Positions 16,450-24,636 of a stretch of DNA of 35,527 bases are shown in pieces; position 1 is the stretch's first letter; every line of letters starts with the position of its first letter. The position numbers were made by a program, and so were the translations under genes. The DNA lies in contig JAHKLN010000083.1 of NCBI GenBank assembly GCA_020854755.1, positions 1-35,527 on the forward strand, given 5' to 3'. The stretch is from Methanomicrobiaceae archaeon (GTDB lineage: Archaea > Halobacteriota > Methanomicrobia > Methanomicrobiales > Methanoculleaceae). The notes under the pieces were generated by a model. It saw only the letters and a list, made by a program, of their open reading frames with translations, made no database searches and was not told the origin of the DNA.

Positions 16450-17946
16450 ATGTGTGCCCGTTTTTTGGAGCGCTTTTTCAAACCTAAACCACATATCGTC
16501 GAGAGCCCCCCTCCCCCCTCGCTCACTCATGGCGCAGGTATCGGGGTACCGGAATACAGAGTGAAGCCCTATTTTATCGTAGCATCCGTTGAGATGGGAA
16601 ACACCACGACGAAGTGTATCCTTACAGGCACGAACCTCGAGACCGGCCGAACGTACATCATTAACAAGACGGTTACCATGAGCCGTGACGTGCGCCCGCC
16701 AAAGCCCGGGGAGGAGGTCTTTGGCGAGACGCTGGACGGTACAAAGATTACCCGGGAGTCGGTGACAGAACTCGTCAGGGACACCCTCATCCGCTGCCAT
16801 AAGGAAGCCAACCTGAGTATAAAGGACGATCTCGACTTTGTGGTCCGGAGTACCGGAGTCGTTGCGGCGATGGATTCTCCGGATCAGGTGGGAGATTTTG
16901 TCATTGCGCTTGCAAACGGCTGCCTTGAGGCAGGCGTGCCGCCGCGGAAGATGACCCCGCCGATGTCCATTGAGAATCTTCCAAAGAAACTCAGGGAGCA
17001 CAGTTTTGCGGATAAGGTGGTCTTTGTAGGCGCAGTTGCCGGTGTCATGCCCCCGGTAGGCTGCACCGGGGTTGAGATGGTGGCAAATGAGATGGAGGGC
17101 GAACTCGCCATGGCAGGAATCAAGGAGGGTGCGAAGTGGACTCCCGTGGATTTCCGCAACCCCTGCATCTCCATCGATTTCGGCACCACGCTCGACGGCC
17201 GGATTACAAGTGATGTGGATCCTCACGATCTGAATCCGTTTGCAAAGACGATAGGGAATTTCTGCGGGCTGGCGGGCGCGATACCGGACGCCATCGTTCG
17301 GGGTACCGGCAGGGTGCAGGAGCGGACCGGCACCGCACTCGACCTGCTCGGCGACAGGAACATTGAAAGCAGCTTTGCCCGTAGGAGAAACTCCGTCATT
17401 GAGGACTACGTGGAACGCTGCCACCGCCATATCGACATCAGGATCGTGCCCGGGGATCGAACCAGGTTCGGGCGTGTGCCTGTATGCGCGGATCTTGCAG
17501 ACCAATCCGGCATAGCGCTGATCGGCTGCGACTGCGGTGTGAACGGCAGTGAGATGGATCAGCTTCTGGAGATCGGCGCCGAAGTCTTTGAGAAGTACGG
17601 CGTCGGCACGCTCACCCAGGTGGTCGATCACGTCTGTGCCGAGATGGCGCTGCGCCTCATCGACGTCGCGGTGGAGAGGGATATGGTGCCGCCGCACTCT
17701 TCCATAGGGTTTACCGGCAGAGCGGCGATATCGGGGAAGAAACCTGAGTATATCGTTGAGGGAGTGGCAGAGAGAAAGCTATACGACAACCCAAACGATC
17801 ACCTTGTATTTGTCGATGACGGGCTCGCGAGGGGGGCGGCGCTCATGGGCCGCTGCATGAACTCGCTCGGGAAACCGAAGGATCCGCTCGGCGGGGTGCG
17901 CAATGGGCCGTGTATTCTGGGCAGACGGATAAAGATAGGGAAATAA
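16450..17946 (+). CDS. putative methanogenesis marker protein 14 (ASKHA-type ATPase fold)
   Basis: A 498-residue protein recognised as the methanogen-specific marker 14 family. After a short basic, proline-rich N-terminus the segment VASVEMGNTTTKCILTGTN resembles the phosphate-1 loop of the actin/Hsp70/sugar-kinase superfamily. ISIDFGTTLDGRITSD and FTGRAAISGK look like a second half, as in activators of corrinoid proteins. The reaction is unknown; distribution restricted to methanogens suggests a role in methanogenesis or cofactor or enzyme activation. I chose 16450 because of the TATA box; an open frame continues upstream to 16312 but crosses the promoter. A 78-codon gene follows 10 bases later. 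Confidence 0.85.
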   Translation: MCARFLERFFKPKPHIVESPPPPSLTHGAGIGVPEYRVKPYFIVASVEMGNTTTKCILTGTNLETGRTYIINKTVTMSRDVRPPKPGEEVFGETLDGTKITRESVTELVRDTLIRCHKEANLSIKDDLDFVVRSTGVVAAMDSPDQVGDFVIALANGCLEAGVPPRKMTPPMSIENLPKKLREHSFADKVVFVGAVAGVMPPVGCTGVEMVANEMEGELAMAGIKEGAKWTPVDFRNPCISIDFGTTLDGRITSDVDPHDLNPFAKTIGNFCGLAGAIPDAIVRGTGRVQERTGTALDLLGDRNIESSFARRRNSVIEDYVERCHRHIDIRIVPGDRTRFGRVPVCADLADQSGIALIGCDCGVNGSEMDQLLEIGAEVFEKYGVGTLTQVVDHVCAEMALRLIDVAVERDMVPPHSSIGFTGRAAISGKKPEYIVEGVAERKLYDNPNDHLVFVDDGLARGAALMGRCMNSLGKPKDPLGGVRNGPCILGRRIKIGK

Positions 17947-17956
17947 GAGGGATATC

Positions 17957-18193
17957 ATGGAAGAAGAACCGCTTTTTGATATGATCATACCGCCGGGCGT
18001 TCCCCGGTCGATGCTTTATGAAGTTCTTGAGAAATTCGACGTCACCGTCGTGAAGCGGCCTCAGCGATTGAGTTTTGCAAACATGGAAGGCGACGTCCGC
18101 GAACTGCTGGCGTTCAGGGGCAGGAGAGAGGTCGTCGAAGAGGTGCAGAAGTACCTCATGGAGAGACTGGCCGAGTTTATTGCTGAAGAATAA
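17957..18193 (+). CDS. small conserved-looking protein downstream of methanogenesis marker 14
   Basis: A 78-residue acidic protein that I do not recognise. It reads as alternating strands and helices (PRSMLYEVLEKFDVTVVKRPQ, then VRELLAFRGRREVVEEVQKYLMERLAEFIAEE), so it should be a compact alpha/beta fold with a C-terminal helix. A GAGGGAT ribosome-binding site precedes the ATG, and only 10 bases separate it from the marker gene, so the two are probably co-transcribed and may act together. It has no cysteines, signal or membrane segment. Confidence 0.75.
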   Translation: MEEEPLFDMIIPPGVPRSMLYEVLEKFDVTVVKRPQRLSFANMEGDVRELLAFRGRREVVEEVQKYLMERLAEFIAEE

Positions 18194-18221
18194 TCGGGGG
18201 GGGTGGGGTCAGGCGGCAGCG

Positions 18222-19154
18222 CTAGTGTTCTTCGGGCACTCCGGCCCCGGTCATGAGCCTGACAAGCAGGGCTTTCTGTGCATGGAGGCGGTTTTCTGCC
18301 TGGTCCCAGACGATGCTGTGAGGGCCCTCGAGCACGGCATCGGTGATCTCTTCGCCCCTGTGGGCAGGCAGGCAGTGCATGACGACCGCACCGGAGGAGG
18401 CCCGCTCCACGAGGCCTTCATCGACCGTATACCCTGTAAACGCTCTCATACGCTCAGCACGCTCCGCCTCGTCGCCCATCGAGACCCAGATGTCGGTATA
18501 GATCACGTCTGCGTCCCGTACGGCATCAGGGGGCGCGGTACATATCCGGATCCTGCCCCCCGCGGCTTTCGCCCGCTCCACCACTCTCTCCTTCGGCCGG
18601 TATGCCGGAGGGCTTGCAACCGATATCTCCATGCCGGTAAGGGCCGACGAGAGGATGAGGGAGTTGCAGACATTATTTCCGTCACCCACCCAGGCAATCC
18701 TCAGTCCGTCAGGAGATCCGAACCGCTCGCGAATCGTCATGATATCGGCCAGCACCTGACAGGGATGCTCGGTGTCGCTTAAGCCGTTGATGACCGGTAT
18801 GCTGGAGTACCGGGCATACTCTTCTATGGTGGCATGGCGGTAGGCACGGATCATCACGCCGTCGAGATAGCGCGAGAGCGCCCGCGCCGTATCCCGGATC
18901 TCCTCGCCGCGCCCGAGCTGCATGTCCTGTGGGTTCAAGAACAGTGCATGCCCCCCGAGGTCGGCCATCCCCGCCTCAAAGGAGACGCGGGTGCGGGTGG
19001 ACGCCTTCTCAAAGATCATGCCAAGGCTTTTTGCCCGGAGCAGTTCATGCGCTTCGCCCCGTGCTTTCATCCCCTTTAAGCGCAGAGCGTCGCTGATGGT
19101 ACGCTCGATCTCGACGCCGTCCAGATCGAGGATCGATAGAAAATCCTTGTTCAT
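18222..19154 (-). CDS. argF: ornithine carbamoyltransferase
   Basis: A 310-residue enzyme making citrulline from ornithine and carbamoyl phosphate. The carbamoyl-phosphate site is [13 protein letters not shown] and the ornithine-binding loop is [28 protein letters not shown] is also characteristic. The length is normal. Its ATG overlaps the purD stop codon as ATGA, so it depends on translation of purD. Pairing a purine gene with an arginine gene is not a pathway pairing; both use carboxylate or carbamoyl chemistry but have no direct link. Confidence 0.97.
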   Translation of the reverse strand: MNKDFLSILDLDGVEIERTISDALRLKGMKARGEAHELLRAKSLGMIFEKASTRTRVSFEAGMADLGGHALFLNPQDMQLGRGEEIRDTARALSRYLDGVMIRAYRHATIEEYARYSSIPVINGLSDTEHPCQVLADIMTIRERFGSPDGLRIAWVGDGNNVCNSLILSSALTGMEISVASPPAYRPKERVVERAKAAGGRIRICTAPPDAVRDADVIYTDIWVSMGDEAERAERMRAFTGYTVDEGLVERASSGAVVMHCLPAHRGEEITDAVLEGPHSIVWDQAENRLHAQKALLVRLMTGAGVPEEH

Positions 19155-20437
19155 AGAATCTCCTGCATGTGCCGGCAGCGTTCATCGAGGAGCGCCTGCG
19201 TTCCGATATCTCTCCTGTGGTAGACGCGGCCCTTCACCGATGACGCGGCTCTCTCGGCAATCCGCTCGGCTTCGGATAGGCTGTCTCCTATGCCGACGAA
19301 GGCGAGTGTCCGCGATGTCATGGTGTAGAGGGTGTCGTCCCTCTCCTCGACACTCGCATAGTACAGCAGGGCATCTCCCTGCTCTCCGAGAGCGATGGGC
19401 TGGTTCGTGACGGGGGCGTCCGGATACCCTTCCGGAACAAGGTATTTGCAGACGGTTGCCCTGTCTGCGAAGCGGACGTCGGAAGCCGAGAGATTCCCCT
19501 CGATCATGCTGCAGACGATATCCGGGAAATCCGATTCCAGGATGGAGAGCACGTTCATCGCCTCGGGATCGCCGAAACGCGCGTTGAACTCGATCACCTT
19601 CGGGCCCTGTTTCGTATTCATGAACTGGCCGTACAGGATTCCCCGGTAGGGAAAGCCGCTGATTTTCATGGCATCGGTGGCGTCCTTCATGATCTGGAGC
19701 GCCTTTGCGTAATCCTCTCCGCTCACAAAGGGAAGCATATGATCCGGCAGGGAATATGAACCCATACCCCCCGTGTTCGGACCGATGTCCCCGTCGTAGG
19801 CGCGCTTATGATCCTGCACAAGCGGCATCGGCACGACATGCCTGCCGTCGACGAATGCCTGCAGAGTGAACTCTTCCCCGACAAGGCGCTCCTCGAGGAC
19901 AACGTTGCCGCCGATCCGGTGCACGTAATCGATGGCGCCGGCCCGATCGAGATGCTCGCCCATGATGCGCACCCCCTTTCCTCCCGTAAGCCCGATCGGC
20001 TTGATGGCAAGATCCCCGTCATGGTTCTCGATGAACGATGCCGCGTCATCAGCGCTGTAAAAGACGCGGTATCGGGGGCATCCCGCAATGCCGTGCTCAT
20101 CCATCATCTGCCTGCAGAAGGACTTGTCGGTCTCCAGCCGTGCTGCGGCCCGCGAGGGGCCCACGCAGGGGATGCCCGCCTCTTCAAGCGCATCCACAAT
20201 CCCGGCCTCAAGGGGTGCCTCGGGGCCGATGATGGCGGCATCCGGGTTGCATTCGGCAGCAAACCGGAGAACACTCTCTATGCTGGTCTCTTTTCCGATA
20301 ATGAACCGCTCAGCAGCCCGGGCTATTCCCGGATTTCTCTTCGCCATCACGGAAAAGATTCTCACTCCGCTGTTGCAGGTAAGCGCTCTGGTGATTGCAT
20401 GTTCTCTGCCTCCACCACCTACAACGAGTATTTTCAT
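19151..20437 (-). CDS. purD: phosphoribosylamine-glycine ligase (GAR synthetase)
   Basis: A 428-residue ATP-grasp enzyme performing the second step of purine synthesis. The N-terminal [11 protein letters not shown] is the family's glycine-rich loop. [45 protein letters not shown] and [12 protein letters not shown] complete the signature set. A TATA-like TTTAAA about 20-26 bases upstream suggests a nearly leaderless transcript shared with argF. Confidence 0.97.
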   Translation of the reverse strand: MKILVVGGGGREHAITRALTCNSGVRIFSVMAKRNPGIARAAERFIIGKETSIESVLRFAAECNPDAAIIGPEAPLEAGIVDALEEAGIPCVGPSRAAARLETDKSFCRQMMDEHGIAGCPRYRVFYSADDAASFIENHDGDLAIKPIGLTGGKGVRIMGEHLDRAGAIDYVHRIGGNVVLEERLVGEEFTLQAFVDGRHVVPMPLVQDHKRAYDGDIGPNTGGMGSYSLPDHMLPFVSGEDYAKALQIMKDATDAMKISGFPYRGILYGQFMNTKQGPKVIEFNARFGDPEAMNVLSILESDFPDIVCSMIEGNLSASDVRFADRATVCKYLVPEGYPDAPVTNQPIALGEQGDALLYYASVEERDDTLYTMTSRTLAFVGIGDSLSEAERIAERAASSVKGRVYHRRDIGTQALLDERCRHMQEIL

Positions 20438-20455
20438 ATCGATCTATTTGAGCCG

Positions 20456-20470
20456 CCTTTAAAAAAAGGT
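20456..20470 (-). promoter_or_regulatory. purD-argF promoter TATA region
   Basis: On the minus strand CCTTTTTTTAAAGG holds a TTTAAA core about 20-26 bases before the purD ATG. Confidence 0.45.
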
Positions 20471-20969
20471 TTATCTTGCCGGGGCAAAGGAGCGCAGCAG
20501 ATGCCCGGGCAGGGAGGTGCGGGGATGCGCGAAGCCGTCCGGAAAATGCCGCGGCCGGGAGGATGAGTCCTTCCCTGCCGTGCGACAGGCCACCACGGCT
20601 GCCCTGCCGGTTCAGGGGACAGCGGGCCTGGCTTACCGGTGAAAGAGCGGGTATATCCTGTTGCCGAACGCCGGCCGATGGAGGTGTTGCGGATCTATCG
20701 GGAAGGGCATCATTCGTCCGGAATCAGGGAAGAGAGCAGGGTTCGGGTATCCCCCCGCCGATGTACAGAACCGTCTCTGCGTCGGGCTGCCCCTGCGAAA
20801 AGACCCGGGGAGCCGTCCGGCTACGATCATGCAGCCCTGCGGGATACAGGAGGGATTGAAGAAGATCGATGAAGAGGCGGGATGTTGCGGATCCGGGCCC
20901 TGTCACCGGCTGTCACAGTGAGCGGACCGTGGTGGGCATCGCATGGGGGAGACTCCCCGCCTCCCTCTT

Positions 20970-21007
20970 CCCTTCTGAGGATAGCCGATGGGAAGTCGTG
21001 CATGGGG
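20970..21007 (-). repeat. dispersed repeat, reverse fragment of block 1
   Basis: Read on the minus strand, CCCATGCACGACTTCCC followed by ATCGGCTATCCTCAG aligns with CCCGTACACGGCTTTCC and ACCGGCTATCCTCAC of copy A. Confidence 0.5.
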
Positions 21008-21054
21008 GCGAAACGAGCAGAACGGGAGGGATCTTCCATGTCATGGCCCGGCTT

Positions 21055-21296
21055 GTTTTTCCCACGAAATTAAGTCTATTTCTGAAACGGAAGCATCTCG
21101 CCGCTCAAATCAGTTCACTCCCCTGCACGGCCACTCCCCCTCCCCTGTCCCCACCCCCCCCATTGAGACGTCCGCCTCGGTCCACTATACCGGGACGGTC
21201 AGAGAAAACCGGACACGGGATATCGATATCCGCTCGAGAATTTTTATCCGTTGCGCCTGTAGCCGTGAAACGGCTTCATATCGTTTCATTGGTTAA
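21055..21296 (+). repeat. dispersed intergenic repeat, copy C (near complete)
   Basis: Same block order as copy A: TTTTTCCCACGAAAT and GAAACGG at the start, CCCTGCACGGCC, CTCCCCTGTCCCCACCCC, CTCGGTCCACTATACCGGG, the palindrome GGATATCGATATCC (21218-21231), ATCCGTTGCGCCTG, the stem AGCCGT-GAA-ACGGCT, and the tail TTCATATCGTTTCATTGG. The block-2 hairpin arm on the G side is lost here. Confidence 0.7.
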
Positions 21297-21339
21297 GCCT
21301 GAGGCAGCGCCTCACAGGGGATTTCCTCCTCCCCGCAGC

Positions 21340-21383
21340 CCCCTCGAGAGGATAGCCGGTGTGACGCCCTGCATGGGAGAAGA
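21340..21383 (-). repeat. dispersed repeat, second reverse fragment of block 1
   Basis: On the minus strand TCCCATGCAGGGCGTCACA and CCGGCTATCCTC repeat the end of block 1 of copy A, in the opposite orientation to the neighbouring copy C. Confidence 0.45.
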
Positions 21384-21485
21384 TCATAAGCACATCCCAA
21401 AAGTACCCTGCGACTGAATATTCACATGGTTCAGGGTCTTCTGACGCACGTTCGTAAAGAATTGGGCAATATCCAGCGTCAAATC

Positions 21486-21553
21486 GCTGACACGGCTTTC
21501 TACTGGGCATCGCATCGCGGGGGAGCGACCGGGAGGGGGACACCCCCTCCCGG
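21486..21553 (+). repeat. dispersed repeat fragment with an 11-bp perfect hairpin
   Basis: GACACGGCTTTCTAC matches block 1. It is followed by GGGCATCGCATCGCGGGGG, also seen in shorter form near 20935. A perfect hairpin then spans 21529-21553, with arms CCGGGAGGGGG and CCCCCTCCCGG around ACA. It corresponds to block 2 of copies A and B; block 3 is missing. Confidence 0.55.
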
Positions 21554-21611
21554 CAGAGGCGTTTTGGGACGACCTCCATTTAAAGCGGTAATAACCTTTT
21601 ATTCCCAATCA

Positions 21612-21692
21612 GGTTTGATATTCATAGGAAATCGTGTATGATGCCGTTTTACGGCCGCAGGCACGACCGATGAAGATCGTTGATCCGGTTTT
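21612..21692 (-). repeat. dispersed repeat, reverse copy D (3' block)
   Basis: Read on the minus strand it contains CTTCATCGGTCGTGCCTG, the stem GCCGT-AAA-ACGGC, and ATCATACACGATTTCCTATGA. This closely follows copy B (ATCATACGCGGTTTCCTATGA). Confidence 0.6.
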
Positions 21693-22011
21693 GCTTTCGG
21701 TATAATTATTATGCGGGTCACACCTGCCGGGAGGAGAGCCCCTCCCTCCGCAGGGCGGGCGACGGGCCGGGTAGACATCCTGGTTACATAGTGGGAGAGG
21801 GTGAATCCGGATCCCGTGCGTTCAGGGCCTCCGTTCTTGATGCACCGCCGGAGGAGTTCCTCTTCGCACCGACACCTCTGCAGGATCATCGGACAGAAGA
21901 AGCATTGGAAGGGCATTCCTGCGCTGCAAGGAGGAGGCGATCGGAACGGGCGACGACGCCGGCAGGCCAGCCGATAGCCGGGTGGAGATCTCTCCAGCGG
22001 CGCGGGGCGAT

Positions 22012-22524
22012 TCACCGATCGAGGAGCTCGCTCACACGTACCAGCGCATGAAGCCTGGCATGCTCTTTTTCAAGCCTCTCCGAAGCGCCCATCTCACGGT
22101 CGACGACGGTGACCACACAGTCGACCCTGGCGCCCGCCTCCCGGAGGGATGCAAGGCCGAAGAGCGCACTGCCGCCTGACGTCGTCACGTCCTCAACGAG
22201 CAGCACGTGCCTGCCCGCGACATCGCCTATGATCGTGCCGGCTTTCCCGTGCTCCTTCTCCGACTTCCGTATGATTGCATAGGGTTTATTACTTGCGAGC
22301 GAGACCGCCACCGCCACCGGCACCGCCCCGATCGCCACGCCGGCAACCATCTCAAACGCAAATCTGTCCGCAATCTCCCTCCCGATAGCCCCGAGTATTT
22401 CCGGGTTCGTGGTTGCCGTCTTGATATCGATGTAATACCTGCTCCTGACTCCGGACGCAAGGACGAAGTCCCCGAACTCGATTGCGCCGCTCTCTTTTAT
22501 CAGTCTTGCAATAGTCTTTACCAT
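22012..22524 (-). CDS. pyrE: orotate phosphoribosyltransferase
   Basis: A 170-residue enzyme that attaches orotate to PRPP in pyrimidine synthesis. The PRPP-binding motif is VLLVEDVTTSGGSA. The N-terminal FVLASGVRSRYYIDIK stretch is typical of the short archaeal form. AGVAIGAVPVA and YAIIRKSEKEHGK are further family marks. It overlaps the end of the carS gene by 7 bases and is therefore second in that operon. A lipid gene plus a nucleotide gene is a loose pairing; both consume nucleotide precursors, with carS using CTP. Confidence 0.95.
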   Translation of the reverse strand: MVKTIARLIKESGAIEFGDFVLASGVRSRYYIDIKTATTNPEILGAIGREIADRFAFEMVAGVAIGAVPVAVAVSLASNKPYAIIRKSEKEHGKAGTIIGDVAGRHVLLVEDVTTSGGSALFGLASLREAGARVDCVVTVVDREMGASERLEKEHARLHALVRVSELLDR

Positions 22525-23081
22525 GGTACATCCTTTACCCCGGCCAGATACCCGATGATGTTCGTTGCCCGATGGAGGATGGGCGTCACAATGATGATCC
22601 AGACGAGCATGGGCAGCGTCAGGTTCTCAAGCAGCCACCCGGGCATGGCGATGAGGACGAGCAGGAGGGAGCCTGCCACCAGATCGTACTGGTCGGCGAT
22701 GGGCCACTTCTCGCCGCGTTCCTTTCCCGCCCTCCGCTTCAGGAAACTCTTGGCCATATCGCCAAGCAGCGCTCCTGCAGCGAGAAGGATCACCGAGAGC
22801 AGGGTGTGTGCGGGAAGCACATCCAGGCCGAACGAGGTCCGGAGCCGGATCAGGATCGCTCCTGCGAGTATGCCAGCAAGAACGCCTGCAATAAAGCCCC
22901 TGTATGTCTTTCCATCGCCAAGAAGTCTCTTCCCGTCGAGAAACCGCATCCCCCGATCGATCGGTGTCCCCCCGCCGAATACCACAGCAACAGGGTTCGG
23001 TATATAAGCAGGGATCATCATCCATAGTGCGGACACCAGTGAAACGATGCAGTACGCGATATCATTGCTGCCGATTGCCAA
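22518..23081 (-). CDS. carS: CDP-archaeol synthase
   Basis: A 187-residue membrane enzyme that activates archaetidic acid with CTP to CDP-archaeol, the branch point for archaeal polar lipids. The signature PNPVAVVFGGGTPIDRG followed by DGKRLLGDGKTYRGF is clear, as is GALLGDMAKSFLKRR. About five hydrophobic helices are visible. I chose the TTG at 23081 (AIGSNDIAYCIVSLVSALW follows) because a TATA-like stretch lies about 25-35 bases upstream. The ATG at 23162 and the start at 23201 would lie inside the start of the divergent gene. The neighbour is the tes-like gene, also in lipid synthesis. Confidence 0.9.
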   Translation of the reverse strand: MAIGSNDIAYCIVSLVSALWMMIPAYIPNPVAVVFGGGTPIDRGMRFLDGKRLLGDGKTYRGFIAGVLAGILAGAILIRLRTSFGLDVLPAHTLLSVILLAAGALLGDMAKSFLKRRAGKERGEKWPIADQYDLVAGSLLLVLIAMPGWLLENLTLPMLVWIIIVTPILHRATNIIGYLAGVKDVPW

Positions 23082-23160
23082 CAGTCTAGTATTAGGCGTA
23101 AATGTAAAGATTAAGGTATCGAAATGTAAAATGAGATAAGAGAGAGGCACAGGTGATATC
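23082..23160. promoter_or_regulatory. divergent promoter region between carS and the tes-like gene
   Basis: Only 79 bases separate the two starts. CTTTACATTTA on the minus strand (about 23107-23117) fits a carS TATA element. On the plus strand AAATGTAAAATGAGATAAG (23122-23140) is AT-rich and could serve the tes-like gene, which has AGGTGAT just before its ATG. Confidence 0.4.
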
Positions 23161-24636
23161 ATGTTGATCAAGAAGACGAAGAGCCTTTGTCCTGTATGCA
23201 ATGCCGTCCTCGATGCGGATATTGTAGAGGAGGAAGGTCAGATCTGGCTGATCCGCACATGCCCTGAACATGGCGAATATCGGGGGCTGTACTGGTCAGA
23301 TGCCGCGATGTTTGAGCGGTTTGAGAGGTTTGAAGCGATCGGTTCGGGGGTGGAGAATCCCCGGCACAACGCACCGCCGGATGGATGCCCCCGCTTCTGC
23401 GGCCTCTGCTCCAATCACCGATCCACGACGCTGCTTGCCAATATCGATCTGACCAACCGCTGCAATCTTAACTGCGACTTTTGTTTTGCAAATGCACGTG
23501 CATGTGGTTTCATCTATGAGCCTTCGTTTGAGCAGATCGTCGATATGATGCAGGTGCTGCGTGAAGAGAAGCCTGTGCCGGCACCGGCAGTCCAGTTCTC
23601 CGGCGGGGAGCCGACGATGCGCGAGGATGTCCCCGAGCTTATCAGGAAGGCAAAGGAGCTGGGGTTTTATCAGGTGCAGATTGCAACGAACGGCATCCGG
23701 ATTGCAAAGGATATCGAGTATCTCAGAGAACTTAAAAGCGCCGGCCTCAGTACCGTATACCTCCATTTTGACGGGGTAACACGTGAGACGAACCCCCAGA
23801 TCGCCCAGAGCAGGAAGGCGATTGAGAACTGCATGGAGGTCGGGATGGGCGTGGTGCTCGTGCCGACCGTGATCCGCGGCAGGAATGATCATGAAGTGGG
23901 GGCTATCATCCGGTATGCGGCCGAGAATGTCAGGGTCGTACGGGGCGTCAACTTCCAGCCGGTGGCATTCACCGGCGCGGCAAGCGAGGATGATGTGCGG
24001 AACGAGCGTATCACCATTCCCGACCTTGCGGAGCGCATCGAGGAGCAGACGGACGGCATCATCAGGAAAGACTACTTCTATCCCGTGCCCTGCGTGGTTC
24101 CTGTATCCGAGCTGATAGAGGCATATACGGGAAAGCCTCAGGTGACGTTCACCACCCACCAGCACTGCGGGGCCGCGACCTATGTCTTCATCACCGAGGA
24201 CGGCATGATGCCGGTCAATAAGATGGTTGATGTCGACAGCTTCTTCGAATCGATCAAAAAGATGGAGACAAATCTCAAAAAGGGCGGATCACTCAATAAA
24301 TACGTGACGCTGGTCGAAGGCGTGAAGGATCTCCATACCTCGGTGAAAAAGGGAGAGTCGGGAAACACGGCAGAGTTCTGGAAGCTGATAGCAAAGGCGC
24401 TCGTGAAGCACGATTTTCAGGCACTACGGGATTTTCACTGGAACGCGCTGTTTATCGGAATGATGCACTTCATGGACCGGTACAACTATGATCTCTCGCG
24501 CGTGCAGCGCTGCTGCATCCATTACGCTGCTCCCGACGGTCGGCTCATACCTTTCTGCACCTACAATAGCGGACCCGTCTATCGGGAGCAGGTCTGGAAG
24601 GCATACGCGAACCAGAGCACCGAAGAGCTCCTTTAG
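23161..24636 (+). CDS. radical SAM enzyme of the tetraether lipid synthase (Tes, MJ0619-like) family
   Basis: A 491-residue radical SAM protein. The cluster motif is C101-x3-C105-x2-C108 (CNLNCDFC), followed by FSGGEPT (147-153). Extra cysteines occur at the N-terminus (C10, C13, C34), at C76/C80/C83 and near the C-terminus (C451, C452, C466), matching the several auxiliary metal centres of the MJ0619 family. That family was first proposed to methylate pterins and later shown to join archaeol chains into GDGT tetraether lipids. The divergent neighbour carS supports the lipid role here (inference). AGGTGAT precedes the ATG. Its stop overlaps that of the convergent gene. Confidence 0.85.
   Translation: MLIKKTKSLCPVCNAVLDADIVEEEGQIWLIRTCPEHGEYRGLYWSDAAMFERFERFEAIGSGVENPRHNAPPDGCPRFCGLCSNHRSTTLLANIDLTNRCNLNCDFCFANARACGFIYEPSFEQIVDMMQVLREEKPVPAPAVQFSGGEPTMREDVPELIRKAKELGFYQVQIATNGIRIAKDIEYLRELKSAGLSTVYLHFDGVTRETNPQIAQSRKAIENCMEVGMGVVLVPTVIRGRNDHEVGAIIRYAAENVRVVRGVNFQPVAFTGAASEDDVRNERITIPDLAERIEEQTDGIIRKDYFYPVPCVVPVSELIEAYTGKPQVTFTTHQHCGAATYVFITEDGMMPVNKMVDVDSFFESIKKMETNLKKGGSLNKYVTLVEGVKDLHTSVKKGESGNTAEFWKLIAKALVKHDFQALRDFHWNALFIGMMHFMDRYNYDLSRVQRCCIHYAAPDGRLIPFCTYNSGPVYREQVWKAYANQSTEELL

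Larger units (their letters stand above)
20438..22011. other. 1.57-kb gene-free stretch filled with repeat fragments
   Basis: No gene can be supported on either strand. Candidate frames are short and lack ribosome-binding sites, promoters or recognisable motifs. The stretch holds a full repeat copy (21055-21296), reverse fragments on both sides, an 11-bp perfect hairpin (21529-21553) and a reverse copy of the 3' block (21612-21692). The part from 20480 to 20960 contains nothing I recognise and could be a decayed gene. The purD TATA box lies at its left end. Confidence 0.7.

Noticed and set aside
16444-17697. 417-codon open frame opposite the methanogenesis marker 14 gene
   Set aside because: Antisense shadow; the marker gene on the plus strand has a promoter, a motif and a co-transcribed neighbour.
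20476-20921. Overlapping short frames of 60-130 codons between purD and the repeat copy
   Set aside because: Three frames are open at once on the same stretch, none has recognisable motifs, and the region is a repeat-rich spacer. A decayed gene cannot be excluded.
21529-21553. 11-bp hairpin as a transcription terminator
   Set aside because: It has no T tract on either side and corresponds to block 2 of the dispersed repeat.
3450-21692. Repeats as a CRISPR array
   Set aside because: Copies are far apart, long and imperfect, with no regular short repeat-spacer pattern and no cas genes.
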